Below, one piece after another: positions 14,894-23,721 of a stretch of 26,939 nucleotides of DNA. Numbering within the stretch: the first letter of the stretch is position 1; each line of letters opens with the position of its first letter. The translations under genes were made by a program, and so were the position numbers. The notes under the pieces were generated by a model. That model saw only the letters and a program-made list of their open reading frames with translations. It made no database searches and had not been told where the DNA came from. Source of the stretch: DAOUCP01 sp034432155 (GTDB lineage: Bacteria > Chloroflexota > Anaerolineae > Epilineales > Epilineaceae). The stretch covers positions 1-26,939 of the forward strand of contig DAOUCP010000026.1 in assembly GCA_034432155.1 (NCBI GenBank). The letters are read 5' to 3'.

Positions 14894-16101
14894 CGTCGGA
14901 GGCCAGCACGAGCGGGCAGGCCAGGCGATGGCCATCGCGGGTCGTCATCGACATGACGGCAGCGCTCTGCCAGCGGGCGGGCATCGGCCGCTACACCCGT
15001 GAACTGGCCCGAGCGCTGGTGGCGCGTCGAGCGCACCGCTACGTCTTGTTCGCTGCCCATCGGGCCACCCTCCGCCAGGCGCTGAGCGCTCTGGACCTGC
15101 CACCCGACACGGCGATCGCGGTGCGCACCAGTTGCCTCAGCCAGTGGGCTCACGCCATCTTGTGGCACCGTCTGCGGTTGCCCGTGCCCGGCGAACTGTG
15201 GTTTGGTCGCGCCAGCCTCTTCCACGCCACCGACTTTCTGGCGCCGCCCCTGCTAGCCACCCGTAGACTGGTCACCATTCACGACCTCAGTTTCCTGCGC
15301 CTCCCAGAGCGCACTGTGCCAGCACTGGTCCAGTACCTGCGCCGCACCGTGCCTACCATGGCTCGACGGGCCGACCATCTGGTGGCCGACTCGGTTTTCA
15401 CGCGGCGGGAAATGGTGGATCTTCTGGGGATCGACGAGAACCGGATTAGTGTCGCCTACCCGGGTGTCGGTGCCTCCTTCCGGCCGATCCGCGACCCCCT
15501 TGCCCTGCGCTCTGTTGCCGATCGCTGGGCCCTGCCGCCCCGGTTCGTGCTCGGCGTCGGCACGCTGGAGCCACGCAAGGACTGGCCAACCCTGATCCAG
15601 GCATTCGGTCGGCTGGGGCCGCTCGCGGCCGACTGCGAGCTAGTCATCGCCGGCGCGCCCGGTTGGCTCATGGATGACATCCAGGCAGCGGTACGGCAAC
15701 ACCCTCGCGTGCGGCTACTGGGCTTCGTGCCCGACGAGGACTTGCCGGCCCTGTACAGTTGTGCCTTGGCCTTCGCCTACCCAAGCGTGTACGAAGGCTT
15801 CGGCTTGCCAGCGCTCGAGGCGCTGGCCTGTGGTGTGCCCGTCCTGGTCGCCAACGCCAGTAGCTTGCCGGAGGTCGTCGGCGATGCAGCGCTGCGGGTT
15901 CCCCCCGGGGACATCGATGCCTGGGCCCAAGCGCTCGCCCGCCTGCTAACGGATGACGAACTCAGGGTCACCCTGGCTCGCCGGGGTCCCCTCCAGGCAT
16001 CGCGGTTTCGCTGGGACGGCTGCGCTGCGGCGGTGGAAGCGGCCTATGAGCGGGTACTGGGCTCGGCCTCTGGCGGCCATGCCAAGAGGCCAGCGGGGTA
16101 G
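14890..16101 (+). CDS. GT4-family glycosyltransferase, start codon uncertain (CTG?)
   Basis: This retaining nucleotide-sugar glycosyltransferase has a GT-B fold. The N-domain begins VVIDMTAALCQRAGIGRYTREL; LFHATDFLAPP, LVTIHDLSFLRLPE and LVADSVFTRREMVDLLGI follow. The C-domain has FVLGVGTLEPRKDWPTLIQAF near 218-238, VRLLGFVPDEDLPALYSCA, and YEGFGLPALEALACGVPV with the E-x7-E donor-site motif near 300. This matches RfaB/mannosyltransferase-type GT4 enzymes. Strand beta-1 lies at the ID of VVID, so translation must start upstream of the ATG at 14953. The only in-frame near-start is CTG 14890, overlapping the previous stop as CTGA; ATG 14788 would overlap the previous gene by 106 bases. With CTG it has 403 residues. 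Last gene of the glycan operon. Confidence 0.85.
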   Translation: MTSEASTSGQARRWPSRVVIDMTAALCQRAGIGRYTRELARALVARRAHRYVLFAAHRATLRQALSALDLPPDTAIAVRTSCLSQWAHAILWHRLRLPVPGELWFGRASLFHATDFLAPPLLATRRLVTIHDLSFLRLPERTVPALVQYLRRTVPTMARRADHLVADSVFTRREMVDLLGIDENRISVAYPGVGASFRPIRDPLALRSVADRWALPPRFVLGVGTLEPRKDWPTLIQAFGRLGPLAADCELVIAGAPGWLMDDIQAAVRQHPRVRLLGFVPDEDLPALYSCALAFAYPSVYEGFGLPALEALACGVPVLVANASSLPEVVGDAALRVPPGDIDAWAQALARLLTDDELRVTLARRGPLQASRFRWDGCAAAVEAAYERVLGSASGGHAKRPAG

Positions 16102-16169
16102 GGGCGCGAGGAAGGCGGGGCGTCACGAGTGGGCTAAGCGTGGGCTCAGGAGCTACTCATAACGCAGCA

Positions 16170-16182
16170 CTAGCCTTGCTAG
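16170..16182 (+). terminator. small palindrome between the glycan operon and the two-component operon
   Basis: CTAGC-CTT-GCTAG lies 69 bases after the glycosyltransferase stop. Five-bp arms without a T run make it a weak candidate terminator or a protein-binding site. The rest of 16102-16369 holds the promoter listed next and nothing else I recognise. Confidence 0.3.
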
Positions 16183-16211
16183 GGCATGCCTACGCTGTCG
16201 TCCCAGGACCA

Positions 16212-16241
16212 TTGGGGAGCGGATCGCGCCGCGCCTATAAT
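16212..16241 (+). promoter_or_regulatory. promoter for the two-component/HtrA operon
   Basis: A perfect TATAAT (16236-16241) lies 18 bases after TTGGGG (16212-16217; three of six matches). A start near 16248 would leave a leader of about 120 bases before the ATG at 16370. The weak -35 box would fit a promoter that needs an activator, possibly the OmpR-type regulator encoded next. Confidence 0.5.
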
Positions 16242-16369
16242 GCGTTAGGGAGCGCAAAGCCAGTGCCCAGACCGAGCCGAGGCAAGGGGCAACCTCGTGC
16301 GCCCATCGGGCGGCAAACTGGCGATGCGGCACCACCGTCACTTGGGCCAGGGCAGGAACGTGGCAATCG

Positions 16370-17046
<677 letters not shown>

Positions 17047-17050
<4 letters not shown>

Positions 17051-18555
17051 GCCGCGAGGCTTCCCCGGCCGCCACGGCCTGGCCTTCCGCTCGGCCGCGA
17101 CTAGGTTGGCCGCGCCCCTTGTCCATTCGTTGGCGGCTGACCATCTGGTACACCAGCGTACTGGCCATCACCCTGGCGGTCTTCAGCCTCCTCGTGTACT
17201 GGTACATGGGCATGCTGCTGATGGCCGACATCGATCGGGACAGCGACGAGCGATCGCGCCAGGTGGCCGACATGCTAGTCCGCCGCTACATCGAGACCAG
17301 TCCCCAGGCCAGCTTCCTCCTACGCGAGCTGGGCCTGCTGCAGGAGTCGGTGGACCCGTTCAGCGATCCAGGCGTTGGCGTGCGGGTCTATGACGCGCGT
17401 GGCATTCTGGTGGAGGGCAGCAGCGACATCTTGCTCGACCCGCAGCGCGTCCCGGATGACCGGGTGTTCATCATGGAAGCCCATCACGGCCGCGTCTATC
17501 GCAACATCCTGACCACCACCAGGGGCACCTTCTACGCCTATAGCCGGCCGGTCTTTCTCCAGAATGGCCAGCTCTGGGCCGTCATCCAGATTCTCACCTC
17601 GCTGACCTCGTACCACAACACCATGGCCCTCTTGGCCCGCCTTCTGGCCGGCGGCACCCTGCTGGCCTCGGCGGTGGCGGCGGTGAGCGGGGCTGCCATG
17701 GCTCACACTGCCCTGGCGCCAATCAGCGCCATCACGCAGACGGCGCAGCAGATCAACCGCACCTCGGACCTGGAGCGGCGCATCCGCGTCGACGGTCCGG
17801 CGGACGAGGTTGGGCGCCTGGCGGCGACTGTCAACGAGATGCTGGAGCGCATCCAGAAGATGTTCGAGCAGCAGCGTCAGTTCCTGGCGGACGTCTCGCA
17901 TGAGTTGCGGACACCGCTGACCACGATTCGCGGCGAACTGGGGATCATGCAGCGCACCCGGACGATCGACCCCGAGGGCCTGGCCGCCATGTCCGACGAG
18001 GCCGAACGCATGTCCCGCATGATCAGTGATCTCCTGTTCCTGGCCCGTTCCGATGCCGAGCAGCTGGAACTGGCCAAGAAGCCGGTGGAGGTCGATACCC
18101 TGCTCTTGGAGGTCTTTCGCCAGCTGCGAGCCCTGGCCGCCGATGGTCGCAGTGTGGCGCTCGGCCACGAGGACGCGGCGACGGTGCTCGGCGATCGCGA
18201 TCATCTCAAGCAGCTGCTTCTGAACCTTGGCGCGAACGCGCTGACTCACACGCCCGCGGGCACGCACGTGACGCTGTCGCTGATCAACGACGGCCAGTCG
18301 GCGCGCCTGGTCGTGGCCGACGATGGACCGGGTATTGCAGCCAGCGATCAAGAGCACCTTTTCGACCGCTTCTATCGCGCCGATCGATCCCGCAGCCGCG
18401 CCGGCGGAGGCACGGGGTTGGGTCTGGCCATTGCGCAACGGATCGCCGTTGCGCACGGCGGCGACATCCAGGTGACCAGCCACCCGGGGGAAGGCACCAC
18501 CTTTACCGTGCGACTGCCGCTGGCAGCAGAATCTACCGCGAGGCACCATGCGTAA
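17047..18555 (+). CDS. membrane sensor histidine kinase (HisKA/HATPase)
   Basis: The 502-residue kinase phosphorylates the regulator encoded just upstream. It has a short cytoplasmic N-terminus, membrane segment 1 (about 34-58), an outside sensor domain of about 130 residues (60-190; YIETSPQASFLLRELGLLQESVDPFSDPGVGVRVYDARG ...), membrane segment 2 (about 193-220), HAMP (to about 270, ADEVGRLAATVNEML), HisKA with H285 (FLADVSHELRTPL) and a HATPase domain with HLKQLLLNLGANALTHTP, VADDGPGI and GTGLGLAIA. The sensor domain is not a recognised ligand-binding fold. The start ATG overlaps the regulator stop as ATGA, and its end overlaps htrA by eight bases. The link to htrA suggests it senses envelope stress. 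Confidence 0.94.
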
Positions 18556-19705
18556 TCGACTCCTTTTCCTCCTCGGCCTTCTGGCCATCATGCTCCTGGC
18601 AACCCTGGCCGGTGGCATCGGTGGTGCGGGCGCAGCGATCCTCCTGCTGCGGCAGGGCACGGTGTGGGAGGCACCTGCCGATGCCGCCGTAACTGCGACC
18701 GCCCAACCTGCCGTGGCGAGCATGGACCGGCCGGCGACGGATCGCGCCTTCTTGGAGGCCGTGCGCGCGACACGTCCCGCGGTCGTCACGGTGCTGAACA
18801 TCCAGGCTCGCCGGGCCGGCTTCTTCGCCGAGCCTCGGCTGGTCGCGGTCGGTTCGGGATCCGGCGTGATCTTTGACCCTCGCGGCTACGTGGCCACCAA
18901 CGCCCACGTCGTCCAGGGCGCCCAGGCGGTCGAGGTCGTGTTTCATGATGGCCGCATCACCTCGGCCGCGCTGGTCAAGGGCCATCTGGGCTACGATGTC
19001 GCCATTCTGCACGTCGAGGGCGATCTGCCGGCCGTAGCTGTGCTGGGTGATTCCTCCCAGCTCGAGCCCGGGATGCCGGTGCTGGCCATCGGCAGTCCCT
19101 TGGGCACCGAATACCAGAACACCGTCACCGCTGGCATCGTGGCCGGTCTGGGGCGTCGGGTGAAGGAACAGCGCTTCGACTGGAGCACCCTCGAGTACCA
19201 GGAGATGGATGTCGTCAAGGCGCCACTCATCCAGACCGACGCGGCCATCAACAGTGGCAACTCCGGCGGCCCGCTCATCAACAGCCAGGGGCAAGTGGTT
19301 GGCCTCAACACCCTCATTGTGCGCAGTGACGGCCGCACCACTGTGGAGGGCTTGGGCTTCGCGATTCCCAGCAACATCGTCCGCACCCTGGCCAACGAGT
19401 GGATCGACGGCATCCCCAGGCCCAGCCTGGGTGTCGAGTTCGAGCCGCTGGACCCCATGACGGCCCGCGAACGGGGGCTGACCCGCGCCACAGGGGCCCT
19501 CATCACCCAGATCCAGCGCGGCTCCACGGCCGATTCGGCCGGGCTGCGACCCGGTGACCTGGTGGTGGCCATCGATGGCGTGGCCCTCGACCTCGACCAC
19601 TCGCTGGTCGATCTCTTGTGGCGCTACCGCGCCGGCGACACCGTTCGGCTGACGGTGCAGCGTGACGGACAGGAGCGCGACATCGCCGTGCGCTTGGGTA
19701 GCTAG
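18548..19705 (+). CDS. htrA: HtrA/DegP-type serine protease with one PDZ domain, membrane-anchored
   Basis: This trypsin-like protease (385 residues) degrades misfolded exported proteins. An N-terminal membrane anchor or signal (residues 5-34) leads to a chymotrypsin-fold domain with the triad H120 (VATNAHVV), D150 (GYDVAILHV) and S239 (NSGNSGGPL). The usual loop segments follow (LGTEYQNTVTAGIVAGLGR, then GLGFAIPSNIV). One PDZ domain (about 290-385) has ALITQIQRGSTADSAGLRPGDLVVAIDG. One PDZ is typical of DegS- and many Gram-positive-type HtrAs. It begins inside the end of the kinase gene (8-base overlap), so its expression is tied to the sensor pair, like CssRS-HtrA and CpxAR-DegP control in other bacteria. 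Confidence 0.95.
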   Translation: MRNRLLFLLGLLAIMLLATLAGGIGGAGAAILLLRQGTVWEAPADAAVTATAQPAVASMDRPATDRAFLEAVRATRPAVVTVLNIQARRAGFFAEPRLVAVGSGSGVIFDPRGYVATNAHVVQGAQAVEVVFHDGRITSAALVKGHLGYDVAILHVEGDLPAVAVLGDSSQLEPGMPVLAIGSPLGTEYQNTVTAGIVAGLGRRVKEQRFDWSTLEYQEMDVVKAPLIQTDAAINSGNSGGPLINSQGQVVGLNTLIVRSDGRTTVEGLGFAIPSNIVRTLANEWIDGIPRPSLGVEFEPLDPMTARERGLTRATGALITQIQRGSTADSAGLRPGDLVVAIDGVALDLDHSLVDLLWRYRAGDTVRLTVQRDGQERDIAVRLGS

Positions 19706-19816
19706 CCGACGGCTGCCGGAGACCTGCCGGGGTCGGCCATGAAGGGCAGGCTGCCACGAGCATGAATCGCTGGTCCTTCGCGGACAGAGCGAACATTGGA
19801 TGGAGCAAGAAGAGAC

Positions 19817-20689
19817 ATGGACACCACGGAGCAATCGTATTCCGCCAGCCAGGCCGTTCCGAGCGGCGCCTCGACGCAGCCGGGCGTTGGCACGGGGATG
19901 GCCCTCTTCCTGGTTCTCCTGGCGATGGGCTGTGGGCTCCTCGGCGGGCTCATCGTGGGGGGTGCCGGTGGCTACCTCGCCGGGCGATCCGCCGCGCAGG
20001 GCGAGAACGCGCTGGACACCCTGCGCCGGGCCATCGGTCGCGACGGCCGAGGGCCATCGGCGCCTGGCCTTCTGCCGCGGGCTGCCACCCAACCACCGAG
20101 TCGCGACGATGATGGCTCCGAAGGTGGCGGCCAGCAGCCGGCGACTGCGGAGCCGCAAGGTTCTTCGGGCCAGCAGGCGGCGCCACAGGCCACCAAGGCC
20201 CGGGAGCCGTACCTCGGCGTCCTCGTTCAGACCATCCCATCGAGCGAAGAGGCGGACGCCACGCCACCGTCGGCCACCAGCCCAACCGGCGGCGCCTTGG
20301 TGTTGTTCGTCGAGCCCGGCTCTCCCGCCCAACAGGCGGGCTTGGAGCCGGGCGATCGCATTGTCGCCGTGGACGGGCAGCCGATCGCCAGTGCCGACGA
20401 ACTCAAGGAAGCCATCGTGGCAGCTGGCATCGGCGGCCAGCTTGAGCTTCGAGTCGTTCGTGGCCAGGAGTCGCGCGATGTGCCGGTGGTGATCGGCAGC
20501 CGCGAGTCGGGCGCGAGTCTGCGCGGGCTGCCCGACCTGCGGGTACTGCCGTTCGATCCGGCCGATCCCGATCTGGGAGAGCTGCTGGAGCTGTTGCCGC
20601 CCGAGCTGCGGCAGCAACTCGAGGACGCCTTGCGGTCCGGTCAGTGGCCGCCCACCCCGCAGCCGGTGCCGGGTGCCGGCGACGCCTAG
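19817..20689 (+). CDS. PDZ-only membrane protein next to HtrA, without a protease domain
   Basis: The protein has 290 residues. A membrane segment near 29-52 (MALFLVLLAMGCGLLGGLIVGGAGGYLAG) is followed by a Gly/Ser/Pro/Gln-rich spacer of about 75 residues. A PDZ domain near 132-235 has YLGVLVQTI, GGALVLFVEPGSPAQQAGLEPGDRIVAVDGQPIASADELKEAI and LELRVVRGQ. A Leu-rich C-terminal helix and Pro-rich tail follow (LGELLELLPPELRQQLEDALRSGQWPP). No catalytic Ser triad is present. ATG 19817 has GGAG and AAGAG upstream. The 111-base gap after htrA has no promoter that I see, so it is probably cotranscribed. It may bind C-termini of substrates for HtrA or the M30-like protease, or scaffold them; this is inference. 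Confidence 0.8.
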   Translation: MDTTEQSYSASQAVPSGASTQPGVGTGMALFLVLLAMGCGLLGGLIVGGAGGYLAGRSAAQGENALDTLRRAIGRDGRGPSAPGLLPRAATQPPSRDDDGSEGGGQQPATAEPQGSSGQQAAPQATKAREPYLGVLVQTIPSSEEADATPPSATSPTGGALVLFVEPGSPAQQAGLEPGDRIVAVDGQPIASADELKEAIVAAGIGGQLELRVVRGQESRDVPVVIGSRESGASLRGLPDLRVLPFDPADPDLGELLELLPPELRQQLEDALRSGQWPPTPQPVPGAGDA

Positions 20690-20705
20690 CTGCGGCAAGG
20701 GACCG

Positions 20706-22796
20706 ATGGCAGGTTGGCGGCGGCGTGCCTCGGTCCTGGCCGGGACGGTAGTCCTGGCAGCCACGGCGGCGGCGCTGCTGCGCCAGCGACCCACCCCCCA
20801 GAAGAGCGGTGGTGAAGCTCGTCCAGCGGTGAGCCACGCTGCAGCCACCGAAGACCCGGTCGAAACGGTCTCTCGGCCTGCCGTTGGCAGGCGACCAGAG
20901 ACTCTCCGGTGGCCGACGACCGGCAGGCGACCAGAGACTCTCCGGTGGCCGACCATCGGCCGTCGCCCTGACGGGGCAGCCACCGTGGTCCCGCCGCTCG
21001 ATCCAGCCATTCCCACGCCCAGCCCGCTCGTCGCGCTCCTACGGACCGAGCCGCCCAGCCGCGATCCGCTGGCGCTCATGGCTCGGCTCGGTGGTGGCGT
21101 GACCACGGCTTCCCGGGCGCCTCGCACGGCGTACCAGCGTGGCGACCAGGAGACCTTCTGGCTCCACGATCTCCATCGCCAGGAGTACTCCCTCCTCGCC
21201 GCCACCTTGGCCGTTGTCACCCCCCAGGCCTACTTCTGGGTGGAGAGCGGCCAGCCCTATGATGGGCAGGCCCTCGAGGCCGCTGCGCGCCGCTTCAGCG
21301 ATCATGTGCTGCCGACGGTGCGCGGCCTTTTCGGCCACGAGTGGTCGCCGGGGATCGACGGCGACGTCCGACTGCACATCTTGCATCATCACAACATTCC
21401 GGGCATTGCTGGGTTCTTCTCCTCCAGCGATGAGATGCCCGTCACGGCGGACCCGCACTCTAACGAGCGCGAGATGTTCTACATCAACCTGGGGGCCGTC
21501 GATCCAGGATCGGACCGCTATCTGGCCCTCCTGGCCCACGAGCTCCAGCACATGATCCACTGGTGGCAGGATCTTGACGAGAGCACGTGGCTGAACGAGG
21601 GTCTGTCCGATCTGGCGGCTACCGTGGCTGGCTACCCGCAACAAGACGGATCGGCCTTCGTCGGGGCCACAGACACGGCCTTACAGGAATGGCGGCCGAC
21701 GGACGAGAACAACGCCGACCACTACGCCGCGGCCTATCTGTTCGTTCGCTACCTCCACAACCGTTACGGGGACGGCTTCCTCCGTCGGCTGGTCCAGGAG
21801 CCTGCCAATGGCGCGCGCGGCGTGGAAGCGGCGCTGGCGGCCGTTCACCAGCCGGCAAGTTTCGACGACGTGTTCCTCGACTGGGTGGTCGCCAATGCCA
21901 TTGACGACGCCACGTGGCAGGGCGCGCGCTTTGGCTACCATGGTACCGCCGGCGAGATCCTGACGAGGCCATGGGCGGGCTCTGGCATCGCCGACCGCGT
22001 GGAGCCTTACGGCACCGACTACTATGACGTGTCCGCCGCCGTTCACAACGGTGGCCTGCACCTGGTGTTCCAGGGAGACACGAGCGTGGGTCTCTTGGAA
22101 CCGGAGCCTGTCGATCGCGTCGTCTGGTGGTCAGGGCGGGGCGACAACGGCGACAGTCGCCTGACCTGCGCCATCGATCTGACGGCGGTTCATGATGCGG
22201 AGGTACATCTCGCCCTGTGGTACGAGCTGGAGCGCGACTGGGACTACGCCTACCTCCGGCTCTCGACCGACAACGGGCAGACCTGGCTACCGCTGTCCAT
22301 TCCTGGCACCACGGATGCCAACCCCAATGGCGCCAACTTTGGCGCCGGGCTGACCGGTGCGAGCGAAGGTTGGCGAGACGTGCGGCTCGACTTGACGCCG
22401 CACTGCGGGCGCCCCGTCCAGCTGCGCTTCGAGGTGGTGACCGACGATGCGGTCAGCCTGACCGGCATGGCCATCACGGATCTCGTCGCCCGTACCCGGC
22501 CGGACACAACGCCCGGCGGGCCACCCGCCAGCGAGTACCATGACCTCCGCCCTCGCTGTCGAGCCGAGGGGTGGCAGCGTCTCCGCTCCCGACTGCCGCA
22601 GCGCTGGAGCCTGCAGCTCATCGCCACAGCGAACGCCGAGCGCGCCTTGCACCGCATCCCCGTTGGCAGCGACGGCACGGCCGCGATCGATGTTGCGAAG
22701 CTGCCGGCCGATGCACGCGTCCTGCTGGCAGTCAGCTCCTTGACACCGGGAACCCGGAACGGAGCCGGCTACCGGCTCGCACCAAAGAATTCGTAG
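20706..22796 (+). CDS. secreted M30 (hyicolysin)-like zinc metalloprotease
   Basis: The protein has 696 residues. A hydrophobic N-terminal segment follows an Arg cluster (GWRRRASVLAGTVVLAATAAALL), then a low-complexity region with a 12-residue repeat. The protease domain has H278-E279-x-x-H282 (LAHELQHMIHWW) and E298 (TWLNEGLSDLA), a HELQH...NEGLS arrangement typical of M30-type peptidases and related gluzincins. The C-terminal part (about 430-600) resembles the beta-sandwich of immune-inhibitor-A/M6 proteins, with VHLALWYELERDWDYAYLRLSTDNGQTW and LRFEVVTDDAVSLTGMAITDL. ATG 20706 has AAGGG about seven bases upstream and lies 16 bases after the PDZ gene. Its 3' end overlaps the convergent Ppx gene by 28 bases. 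M30 against M6 is the uncertain point; the metalloprotease call is good. Confidence 0.85.
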   Translation: MAGWRRRASVLAGTVVLAATAAALLRQRPTPQKSGGEARPAVSHAAATEDPVETVSRPAVGRRPETLRWPTTGRRPETLRWPTIGRRPDGAATVVPPLDPAIPTPSPLVALLRTEPPSRDPLALMARLGGGVTTASRAPRTAYQRGDQETFWLHDLHRQEYSLLAATLAVVTPQAYFWVESGQPYDGQALEAAARRFSDHVLPTVRGLFGHEWSPGIDGDVRLHILHHHNIPGIAGFFSSSDEMPVTADPHSNEREMFYINLGAVDPGSDRYLALLAHELQHMIHWWQDLDESTWLNEGLSDLAATVAGYPQQDGSAFVGATDTALQEWRPTDENNADHYAAAYLFVRYLHNRYGDGFLRRLVQEPANGARGVEAALAAVHQPASFDDVFLDWVVANAIDDATWQGARFGYHGTAGEILTRPWAGSGIADRVEPYGTDYYDVSAAVHNGGLHLVFQGDTSVGLLEPEPVDRVVWWSGRGDNGDSRLTCAIDLTAVHDAEVHLALWYELERDWDYAYLRLSTDNGQTWLPLSIPGTTDANPNGANFGAGLTGASEGWRDVRLDLTPHCGRPVQLRFEVVTDDAVSLTGMAITDLVARTRPDTTPGGPPASEYHDLRPRCRAEGWQRLRSRLPQRWSLQLIATANAERALHRIPVGSDGTAAIDVAKLPADARVLLAVSSLTPGTRNGAGYRLAPKNS
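20886..20953 (+). repeat. 36-bp tandem repeat in the M30-like gene (12-residue period)
   Basis: Bases 20886-20917 are repeated without change at 20922-20953, a 36-base period. A third, partial copy follows (the protein reads GRRPETLRWPTT, GRRPETLRWPTI, then GRRPDG). The repeat stays in frame and adds a basic, Trp-containing stretch between the membrane segment and the protease domain. Confidence 0.9.
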
Positions 22797-23701
22797 GCCA
22801 GTCCCTCCCGGATGCCAACCCGGCTGACGGTGATCGCCGGATAGCCGGTGCGATCCAAGACCAGGCGAAAGAGCTCCAAGGCCGGAACGACCAGATCCGC
22901 CCGATGCGGTTCCATGCCTGCCTGCGCGATGCGCTCGGCGATCGTCCAAGCCGCGACCTGCTCGAGAAGATCGCGGTACTGGGCGGCGGGCAAAGACGAA
23001 AGGCGGCCCGGCGGCGCTCCCTCCGTCGCGCTGAGGCACACCAGATCGCGGAGCGCGCCGCTGATGCCAACGAGCTGGCCGACAGGCTGTCCGCCCGCCG
23101 TTGCCAGCGCCCACTCGGCAATCGGCGCCAGACGGACGGCTAGTGCGGTGCGCAGCGCCTGACGCTCTTCGGCGCGCGGCGGATCGCCGAGCGGCCATTG
23201 CTGTAGCATGCGCACCGCGCCCAGCGGCAGGCTGGCCCAGCGCTCCAGCCGGCCACCGGCCACGGCCATGAACTGCGCGCTGCCGCCACCGACCTCGACG
23301 ATGAGACCCTCGGTCAACCCGAGGCTCTTCGTCACCGCCAGGTAGCTGTAATAGGCCTCCTCTCGTGTCGATAGCACGCGCAGCTGTAGCCCCAGAGAGG
23401 AACGCACCTGCCACACGAAGTCCTCGCCATTCTCGGCATCGCGCACCGCGCTCGTCGTCACGGCGATCGGCTCCAGGCCAAGGCCCCGGCTCACCGCCGC
23501 TAGCTCGCGCAGGGCGTCGATGGCGCGCGCCATCGCTTGCGCGGCCAACCGACCGCCGGACCCGCTTTGCCCTTCCGCGAGGCGGGCCGGCCGCCGTTCC
23601 CAGTGCAGCTGCGACAGACCACCCCCCGCCGTCATCTCGAAGACGGCCAGACGAGCAGCGTTCGAGCCGAGGTCAAGGACGGCGATCCGCTTCGTCACCA
23701 T
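22769..23701 (-). CDS. short Ppx/GppA-family phosphatase (exopolyphosphatase or pppGpp phosphatase)
   Basis: The ASKHA-fold enzyme hydrolyses polyphosphate or the pppGpp alarmone. It has 310 residues from ATG 23701, similar to short Ppx1-type proteins. Motifs are AVLDLGSNAARLAVFEM at 6-22 (nucleotide-binding loop), TTSAVRDAENGEDFV, STREEAYYSYLAV with the catalytic Glu, and LIVEVGGGSAQFMAV. The C-terminal HD-like domain of longer family members is missing. An in-frame TTG at 23725 overlaps the gyrA stop as TTGA and could give eight extra residues; I prefer the ATG because the family starts just before RIAVLDLGSN. It follows gyrA directly on the same strand. The stop lies inside the 3' end of the convergent M30-like gene. 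Confidence 0.88.
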   Translation of the reverse strand: MVTKRIAVLDLGSNAARLAVFEMTAGGGLSQLHWERRPARLAEGQSGSGGRLAAQAMARAIDALRELAAVSRGLGLEPIAVTTSAVRDAENGEDFVWQVRSSLGLQLRVLSTREEAYYSYLAVTKSLGLTEGLIVEVGGGSAQFMAVAGGRLERWASLPLGAVRMLQQWPLGDPPRAEERQALRTALAVRLAPIAEWALATAGGQPVGQLVGISGALRDLVCLSATEGAPPGRLSSLPAAQYRDLLEQVAAWTIAERIAQAGMEPHRADLVVPALELFRLVLDRTGYPAITVSRVGIREGLAYEFFGASR

Positions 23702-23721
23702 CGGGCCGCGGGAGCGATCGA

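Noticed and set aside
16102..16369. A tRNA or small RNA gene in the longer gaps (1989-2263, 3525-3704, 16102-16369)
   Set aside because: No T-loop sequence or cloverleaf was found; only short dyads and the promoters listed.
18533..21220. A very long open frame on the minus strand, antisense to htrA and the PDZ and M30-like genes
   Set aside because: Its protein is low-complexity and family-less, and the + strand genes have clear motifs. Long antisense frames are expected in GC-rich coding DNA. The same holds for the one at 12456-14057.
20706..22796. Calling the metalloprotease an M6 immune inhibitor A
   Set aside because: The C-terminal beta-sandwich is M6-like, but the zinc site HELQH with NEGLS 15 residues later fits M30-type proteases better.
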